A stretch of 19,932 nt of DNA from assembly GCA_012839485.1 (NCBI GenBank), contig DUNF01000051.1, forward strand, positions 1-19,932. The letters run 5' to 3'. The number at the start of each line of letters is the position of its first letter. Positions within the stretch are counted from its first letter, which is position 1. The position numbers and the translations under genes are program-made. This document shows positions 16,444 through 19,932 of the stretch, in pieces. A model generated the notes under the pieces. That model worked only from the letters and a program-made list of their open reading frames with translations. It ran no database searches and had not been told where the DNA came from. This DNA comes from Acholeplasmataceae bacterium (GTDB taxonomy: Bacteria; Bacillota_I; Bacilli_A; ML615J-28; CAG-698).

Positions 16444-16475
16444 ACATTGCTAGAGTAAAATCTAGTGGTGTTTTT
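16444..16475 (+). terminator. Terminator of the recombinase operon
   Basis: ACATTGCTAGA (16444-16454) and TCTAGTGGTGT (16461-16471) pair over 11 bp as RNA on the plus strand (three G-U pairs) around GTAAAA, followed by a T run. On the minus strand the same arms leave three mismatches, so it serves the plus strand. Its core CTAGAGTAAAATCTAG is identical to that of the plsY terminator at 5270-5285. Confidence 0.75.
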
Positions 16476-16998
16476 AATTTAGAGTAATTGTAATGGTTAC
16501 ATCACCATCGCCTAATAAGTTAGTTAGTTCACTCTTAGATAAATTGATGTGACCTAGTTTAGTATAAGCCCATGTATTTGAATCATAGAATATTACTATT
16601 TGATTAGATGAATACAAAACGATATCACCTGGACTAGTTGAGATTCTAGCATCAGCTGATGCAATTGATGTTCCTAAAGAACCAACTTGCTCGAAACCAC
16701 CATACATATGCATTTCGATAGTAAGACCATCTTTAGCTAGTTTTTTAAGTGCAGTAACTGATGCATTATCAAGCCAATATACATCAACTTGCGTATCACC
16801 GATTTTTAAAAATAAAGTTTTATTCATTAGTTCATCATCCTCACTATGTTGTGTAGTAGTATTGTCACCAGTTGTAGTACTAGGTTCCTGAGTTGTAGGT
16901 TGACTGGGTTCAGTAGTTGAACTTGATGTAGATCTACCACATGAAGCAAGAGTGCATATTAAAACTAATGTTGTTATTAGAATTATAAATCTTTTCAT
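16474..16998 (-). CDS. Secreted lipoprotein with cyclophilin-like domain
   Basis: The 174-residue precursor begins with a lipoprotein signal peptide (MKRFIILITTLVLICTLASC), with Cys20 as the lipidation site. A Ser/Thr/Pro-rich linker reaches to about residue 57. The remaining 115 residues resemble the bacterial cyclophilin-like fold family: MHMYGGFEQVGSLGTSI, then the hallmark PGDIVLYSSNQIVIFYDSN and WAYTKLGHI. The protein should be anchored to the outer face of the membrane. Family members are often annotated as hypothetical; isomerase activity is not established and I do not assert it. The start chosen has AAAGGTGA just upstream; a longer frame to 17037 passes through the likely -10. It converges on the island and marks its right chromosomal border. 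Confidence 0.82.
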   Translation of the reverse strand: MKRFIILITTLVLICTLASCGRSTSSSTTEPSQPTTQEPSTTTGDNTTTQHSEDDELMNKTLFLKIGDTQVDVYWLDNASVTALKKLAKDGLTIEMHMYGGFEQVGSLGTSIASADARISTSPGDIVLYSSNQIVIFYDSNTWAYTKLGHINLSKSELTNLLGDGDVTITITLN

Positions 16999-17017
16999 AA
17001 AGGTCACCTTTAGACAT

Positions 17018-17023
17018 ATTATA
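17018..17023 (-). promoter_or_regulatory. Probable -10 box of the lipoprotein gene
   Basis: TATAAT on the minus strand lies 20 bases upstream of the start codon, ahead of the AAAGGTGA site. No good -35 is visible at normal spacing. Confidence 0.4.
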
Positions 17024-17060
17024 CACCAAAGTGCCAATAATTGCAGTATTTAGGCCAATA

Positions 17061-17106
17061 GAAAAGGCTACTAGGTCCGATTCATAAAATCATTCCTGTG
17101 TAGCCT
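17061..17106 (-). terminator. Possible terminator after the UPF0154 gene
   Basis: On the minus strand AGGCTAC (17106-17100) pairs with GTAGCCT (17071-17065), with further inner pairing (AGG/CCT, GATT/AATC), followed by TTTTC. The U run is short, so read-through is possible. Confidence 0.5.
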
Positions 17107-17129
17107 GCTCTAAATCATCTTTTTTTATT

Positions 17130-17348
17130 CTATTTGTTTTGTTCCATACTAGCCATAACTTGGCGAACTTGTTTTTCAGATGGTGTTCTACCCATTGATT
17201 TAAACATCGCCCTAATCATGTTCTCAGTAACTGGAGGATTTTCTTTTAGATGTTTTTTAGATAAGTGTCTAGATACAAAAAAACCAACTATTGCACCTAC
17301 TAATAAAGCACCAATACCAATTAATAATACTCCCCACCAAACGATCAT
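17130..17348 (-). CDS. UPF0154 (YneF-like) small membrane protein
   Basis: A 72-residue protein with one N-terminal membrane segment (WGVLLIGIGALLVGAIVGFF) followed by a basic patch and a soluble tail with NPPVTENMIRAMFKSMGRTP. This layout and the NPPVTE...MGRTPSEKQ pattern match the UPF0154/YneF family of Bacillota, whose function is unknown. I prefer ATG at 17348, since AGAGGTGAT lies right before it; the in-frame GTG at 17357 is part of that ribosome site. It has its own strong promoter and is divergent from the ferredoxin gene. Confidence 0.85.
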   Translation of the reverse strand: MIVWWGVLLIGIGALLVGAIVGFFVSRHLSKKHLKENPPVTENMIRAMFKSMGRTPSEKQVRQVMASMEQNK

Positions 17349-17372
17349 AATTATCACCTCTTCTATAATTTA

Positions 17373-17401
17373 ATTATACCAAAAGCCCTAATAAAAATCA
17401 A
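17373..17401 (-). promoter_or_regulatory. Promoter of the UPF0154 gene
   Basis: On the minus strand: TTGATT (17401-17396), a 17-base spacer ending in TGG, then TATAAT (17378-17373). Near-consensus and extended. Confidence 0.8.
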
Positions 17402-17419
17402 TTTTTTTGTAAATTAAAC

Positions 17420-17448
17420 TTGATACTTTCTAAAATAAATGTTATAAT
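17420..17448 (+). promoter_or_regulatory. Promoter of the ferredoxin gene
   Basis: TTGATA (17420-17425), a 17-base spacer ending in TGT, then TATAAT (17443-17448): a near-consensus extended promoter, suggesting strong expression. It is divergent from the UPF0154 promoter, with 18 bases between the two -35 boxes. Confidence 0.85.
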
Positions 17449-17472
17449 TATCAACGTACAAGGAGGATTAGT

Positions 17473-17640
17473 ATGCCAAAATTTATTACAGATGCTTGTA
17501 TTGCTTGTGGCTCATGCCAAGCAGAATGTCCAGTTGATTGCATTATTGAAGGCGATATTTACGTAATTGATGCAGATTTATGTATCGATTGCGGCGCTTG
17601 CGCTGATGTTTGCCCTACTGGTGCAATTGAAGACAAATAA
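17473..17640 (+). CDS. 2[4Fe-4S] ferredoxin (clostridial type)
   Basis: This 55-residue protein is a small electron carrier in the cytoplasm. It has two classic cluster motifs: CIACGSCQAECP (residues 9-20) and CIDCGACADVCP (37-48), each Cys-x2-Cys-x2-Cys-x3-Cys-Pro. The whole length matches clostridial ferredoxins (about 55 residues). AGGAGG lies six bases before the ATG. A near-consensus promoter and a strong bidirectional terminator bracket it, so it is an independent, probably highly expressed gene. In anaerobes such ferredoxins serve pyruvate:ferredoxin oxidoreductase and hydrogenases; no partner gene is in the window. Confidence 0.97.
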   Translation: MPKFITDACIACGSCQAECPVDCIIEGDIYVIDADLCIDCGACADVCPTGAIEDK

Positions 17641-17641
17641 G

Positions 17642-17667
17642 AAAAAAGTGGTTTTACCACTTTTTTT
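17642..17667. terminator. Bidirectional terminator between ferredoxin gene and trmK
   Basis: AAAAAAGTGGT (17642-17652) and ACCACTTTTTT (17656-17666) form a perfect 11-bp stem with a three-base loop and A/T tails on both sides, so it can terminate the two convergent genes. Confidence 0.85.
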
Positions 17668-18313
17668 ATTTTCTCTTAGTTAATATTTCTTTGATTAAAG
17701 ACTTTTTATGAATAACTTGTTTGCTAGGATATTTAATCTTCTCATATCTAGCATATTCATCTTCCAAATAGTTGTAAAAGACATTGTTTGGATGTTTTAG
17801 ATTGTAAGGTCCAAAAAGAACCTCTTTATCAGTAAGTTTAATTTTTTCATCAATCTTTTTAGTTACTATAATCTCATAATACTTATCATCAAAAATAACT
17901 TCTTCATACTCTATTTTAAATGAGTTTTCTGATAAAAATGATCTAAGCTCTGCACAGTTACGATTTGCTTGCAAGATTAAAGTTTGCTTGTTTATCTTAT
18001 TTAAATTTTCTTCAAGTAAACTTATAATTAAACTTCCACCTAAACCACTCATAATAATATAATCCACATCTTTTTCTAAATCATCTAAGCCATTAGATAG
18101 AGAAAAACTTACCTTTTCTTCTAAACCAAAATTTGCAATATTTTCTTTAGCCCTTAAAAGGGGCATTTTTTTATTATCAATTGCTTGAGCTTTGAGTGTT
18201 TTTCCTTCAAGTAAAGCTTCAATTACTAAATAACCATGGTCAGTACCAATATCAGCTATCTTTTTAGAATCTTTAATTAAAGATGCAAGCTTTTCAATTC
18301 TTTTACCAAACAT
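17666..18313 (-). CDS. trmK: tRNA (adenine(22)-N1)-methyltransferase TrmK
   Basis: TrmK methylates N1 of A22 in the D-arm of some tRNAs, using S-adenosylmethionine. The 215-residue protein shows the family's SAM-binding start KIADIGTDHGYLVIEAL (about 18-34), AIDNKKMPLLRAKENI (about 44-59), and the conserved IMSGLGGSLI (about 87-96) that carries the core of the active site. LILQANRNCAELRSFL follows. The C-terminal helical tail is intact and the length is normal. The start has AGAGG seven bases upstream. It follows rpoD in the same direction, as is common in Bacillota; a hairpin lies between them. Confidence 0.92.
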   Translation of the reverse strand: MFGKRIEKLASLIKDSKKIADIGTDHGYLVIEALLEGKTLKAQAIDNKKMPLLRAKENIANFGLEEKVSFSLSNGLDDLEKDVDYIIMSGLGGSLIISLLEENLNKINKQTLILQANRNCAELRSFLSENSFKIEYEEVIFDDKYYEIIVTKKIDEKIKLTDKEVLFGPYNLKHPNNVFYNYLEDEYARYEKIKYPSKQVIHKKSLIKEILTKRK

Positions 18314-18324
18314 AATAATACCTC

Positions 18325-18355
18325 TATAAATAAAAGGCCTAAATAAATAGGCCTT
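18325..18355 (-). terminator. Hairpin between rpoD and trmK
   Basis: On the minus strand AAGGCCTA (18355-18348) and TAGGCCTT (18341-18334) form a perfect 8-bp stem with a six-base loop, followed by TTATTTAT. It starts five bases after the rpoD stop codon. The U run is interrupted, so it probably terminates only in part. Confidence 0.65.
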
Positions 18356-18359
18356 ATCT

Positions 18360-19601
18360 TTAATCTTTAAATTGATTTAATTTACGTTTTCTAATTGGAT
18401 GACGTAACTTACGTAAGGCTTTAGATTCAATTTGTCTTATTCTTTCTCTAGTTACATTAAATACTTTTCCAACTTCTTCTAAAGTGTGTTGTTTACCATC
18501 AACTAAACCATAACGCAATCTAATAACTTCTTCTTCTCTAACATTTAGTGTTGATAGCACTTTATCTAATTCTTCTTTGTATTTAGATTTAATAGTATAT
18601 TCTAATGGATCTAAAGCATCGCCATCACTTACAAAATCAGCATAAGTTGTATCTTCTTCATCACCTACTGGAGATTCTAAAGATAATGGCTCAATTGCAA
18701 TCTTTTGGATGTCTTGAACTTTTTCTGGTGTTAAGTCTAATTCTTTCGCAAGCTCTTCGATAGTCGGTTTACGGTTATAAACTTGAGCAAGTTTCTTTTC
18801 AGCTTTACGAAGACGGTTAATAGTTTCGACCATATGAACAGGAACACGAATAGTTCTTGCTTGGTCAGCAATTGCTCTACTAATAGCTTGTTTAATCCAC
18901 CAAGTTGCGTATGTAGAGAAACGAAAACCACGATTAGGGTCAAACTTAACTACTGCTTTCATTAATCCCATATTACCTTCTTGAACAAGATCTGCAAAAT
19001 CTAAACCTCTGTTAGTATACCTTTTAGCTGTTGATACAACTAATCTTAAGTTTCTCACTGTCAAAACTTCTTCTGCATCTTTACCACGGTCAATATCTTC
19101 TTGAATTCTAGCTAGTTCACCTGGTTCAGGTTCTCTTTCACCATTATCAATTTGTTCTAAAACTTGAGCTGCAAATAGACCTTGTTGGACTAAGGTACCA
19201 TAATAAATTTCTTCACTGGCAGTAAGTAGTTGATATGATCCAATTTCTCTTAAGTATAATTGAAATGTGTTTTCGGTTTTTGTAGTTGTGATAATATCAT
19301 CAATATCGGTATTAGCTTTTAGTTCTTCTTCAAGTTCATCTTTAATCGCTTCAAGTTCTTCATCATCTGGGTTATCATGAAATTCCTCATATTGTTCAAA
19401 CTCATCAAAAATTCCATGCAATGGATCTAATTCTTCATAATCAGAAATTCTAATTCCATATTTATCTAAAAGCTTAATTACTTCATCATACTCCTCACTT
19501 TCAAATTCAACTAATTCGTAAAGAGATTTCGCAGAAACATAACCTTTTTGTTTGCCATTATTGACTAAATTCATTATTTTCTTGTTGTCATAAATACTCA
19601 A
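18360..19601 (-). CDS. rpoD: Primary RNA polymerase sigma factor (sigma A / sigma 70)
   Basis: This is the housekeeping sigma factor that directs RNA polymerase to promoters. The 413-residue chain has region 1.1 (residues 1-60, VSAKSLYELVEFES), an acidic linker, and region 1.2 (NTFQLYLREIGSYQLLTASEE). Region 2 follows with NLRLVVSTAKRYTNRGL and FDPNRGFRFSTYATWWIKQA, which melts and reads the -10. Next are region 3 (VHMVETINRLRKAEKKL) and region 4 with the helix-turn-helix TLEEVGKVFNVTRERIRQIE, which reads the -35. The start is TTG at 19601, ten bases after AGGAGG; the next ATG (19574) has no ribosome site, so a weak start codon may limit translation. It begins 14 bases after the upstream gene and shares its transcript. 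Confidence 0.96.
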   Translation of the reverse strand: MSIYDNKKIMNLVNNGKQKGYVSAKSLYELVEFESEEYDEVIKLLDKYGIRISDYEELDPLHGIFDEFEQYEEFHDNPDDEELEAIKDELEEELKANTDIDDIITTTKTENTFQLYLREIGSYQLLTASEEIYYGTLVQQGLFAAQVLEQIDNGEREPEPGELARIQEDIDRGKDAEEVLTVRNLRLVVSTAKRYTNRGLDFADLVQEGNMGLMKAVVKFDPNRGFRFSTYATWWIKQAISRAIADQARTIRVPVHMVETINRLRKAEKKLAQVYNRKPTIEELAKELDLTPEKVQDIQKIAIEPLSLESPVGDEEDTTYADFVSDGDALDPLEYTIKSKYKEELDKVLSTLNVREEEVIRLRYGLVDGKQHTLEEVGKVFNVTRERIRQIESKALRKLRHPIRKRKLNQFKD

Positions 19602-19615
19602 ATTAATTATTCCTC

Positions 19616-19932
19616 CTATCTTTGAAGAGTTGTTGTTCGACTCTTCCTTTTAATTTTCTTTCCTAGTTTTTCTATATCGCTTAAATTGCCTGTTGATTTT
19701 TCATTTGCGGCAACAACATAGTCTTTAATTTTTTTCACTAATTCTTCAATATTACCTTCAAATTCGAATTTTGGATTTAAAACTTGATTAAATTTTTCTT
19801 TTTCTTTTTCAGATAATCTACCTATAAAAAGTTCTAATTCAAATTCTTCATATTTATCATAATAATCTTTCAAATGAAGAAAAATATGATAATTATCTTT
19901 ATCTATAAAATTATTATCTAAAGCACTAATAA
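19616..19932 (-). CDS. dnaG: Probable DNA primase, C-terminal end only
   Basis: An open frame enters from the right window edge and gives the last 104 residues of a protein. The part is charged and helical (ELELFIGRLSEKEKEKFNQV), ending in a basic tail (KKIKRKSRTTTLQR). This fits the poorly conserved helicase-binding domain of DnaG, but no catalytic motif is in view, so the call rests mainly on position: dnaG directly precedes the primary sigma factor gene in most Bacillota. The apparent start at 19873 is an internal TTG (Leu), since the frame is open through to the edge. Confidence 0.65.
   Translation of the reverse strand, partial: ISALDNNFIDKDNYHIFLHLKDYYDKYEEFELELFIGRLSEKEKEKFNQVLNPKFEFEGNIEELVKKIKDYVVAANEKSTGNLSDIEKLGKKIKRKSRTTTLQR

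Larger units (their letters stand above)
5286..16449. mobile_element. Accessory island: RM operon plus capsid-bearing serine-recombinase element
   Basis: Everything between the convergent chromosomal genes plsY and the lipoprotein is accessory in character: a restriction-modification operon on the minus strand, then a plus-strand block with a primase-helicase, an HK97 capsid protein and a large serine recombinase at the right edge. The block from about 10.2 kb to 16.45 kb is the clear mobile element. Whether the RM operon travels with it or was inserted separately cannot be told from the sequence. No tRNA is present at either edge. The outer limits given are the identical 16-bp terminator cores at 5270 and 16450; they are boundary markers rather than proven attachment sites. 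Confidence 0.55.

Noticed and set aside
19616..19873. An 85-codon gene of its own upstream of rpoD
   Set aside because: The frame stays open to the window edge and the supposed start is an internal TTG without ribosome site, so it is the end of a larger gene.

Overview
The window is AT-rich and comes from a low-GC Gram-positive-type bacterium, in the Bacillota/Mycoplasmatota range. The evidence is AT-rich coding sequence, AGGAGG-type ribosome sites, a ParE/ParC pair divergent from plsY, a dnaG-rpoD-trmK order, a UPF0154 (YneF-like) membrane protein and a clostridial-type 2[4Fe-4S] ferredoxin, which suggests an anaerobe. UGA is used as stop and tryptophan is UGG, so the code looks standard. 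I cannot name the genus.

Core chromosome lies at both ends. On the left, parC (cut by the window start) and parE form a minus-strand operon for topoisomerase IV, divergent from plsY (membrane phospholipid synthesis). On the right are a minus-strand cyclophilin-like lipoprotein, a UPF0154 protein, a ferredoxin on the plus strand, trmK, the primary sigma factor rpoD, and the 3' end of a gene that is probably dnaG (cut by the window end).

Between the convergent plsY and lipoprotein genes sits about 11 kb of accessory DNA (roughly 5.3-16.45 kb) in two blocks. Block one (5.4-10.15 kb, minus strand) is a compact restriction-modification operon: a small XRE repressor-like gene, hsdR, and an hsdM whose C-terminus carries a single specificity (TRD) domain, so there is no separate hsdS. 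Block two (10.2-16.45 kb, plus strand) is a small mobile element. It holds a primase-polymerase/DUF3987 helicase-like replication protein, a GC-rich 54-codon ORF with RNA-hairpin potential, an 80-residue protein of unknown function translationally coupled to an HK97-fold phage major capsid protein, two small unknown proteins, and a large serine recombinase at the right edge. There is no terminase, portal, prohead protease or tail gene.

The replication gene is flanked on both sides by repeated GGACAA motifs, including an inverted pair of three-copy arrays just downstream, which look like iterons or an operator array. An identical 16-bp terminator core occurs at both edges of the accessory DNA. 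The most unusual part is this capsid-bearing mini-element: a replication protein, one capsid gene and an integrase, resembling a stripped-down phage satellite or a domesticated capsid cargo system.
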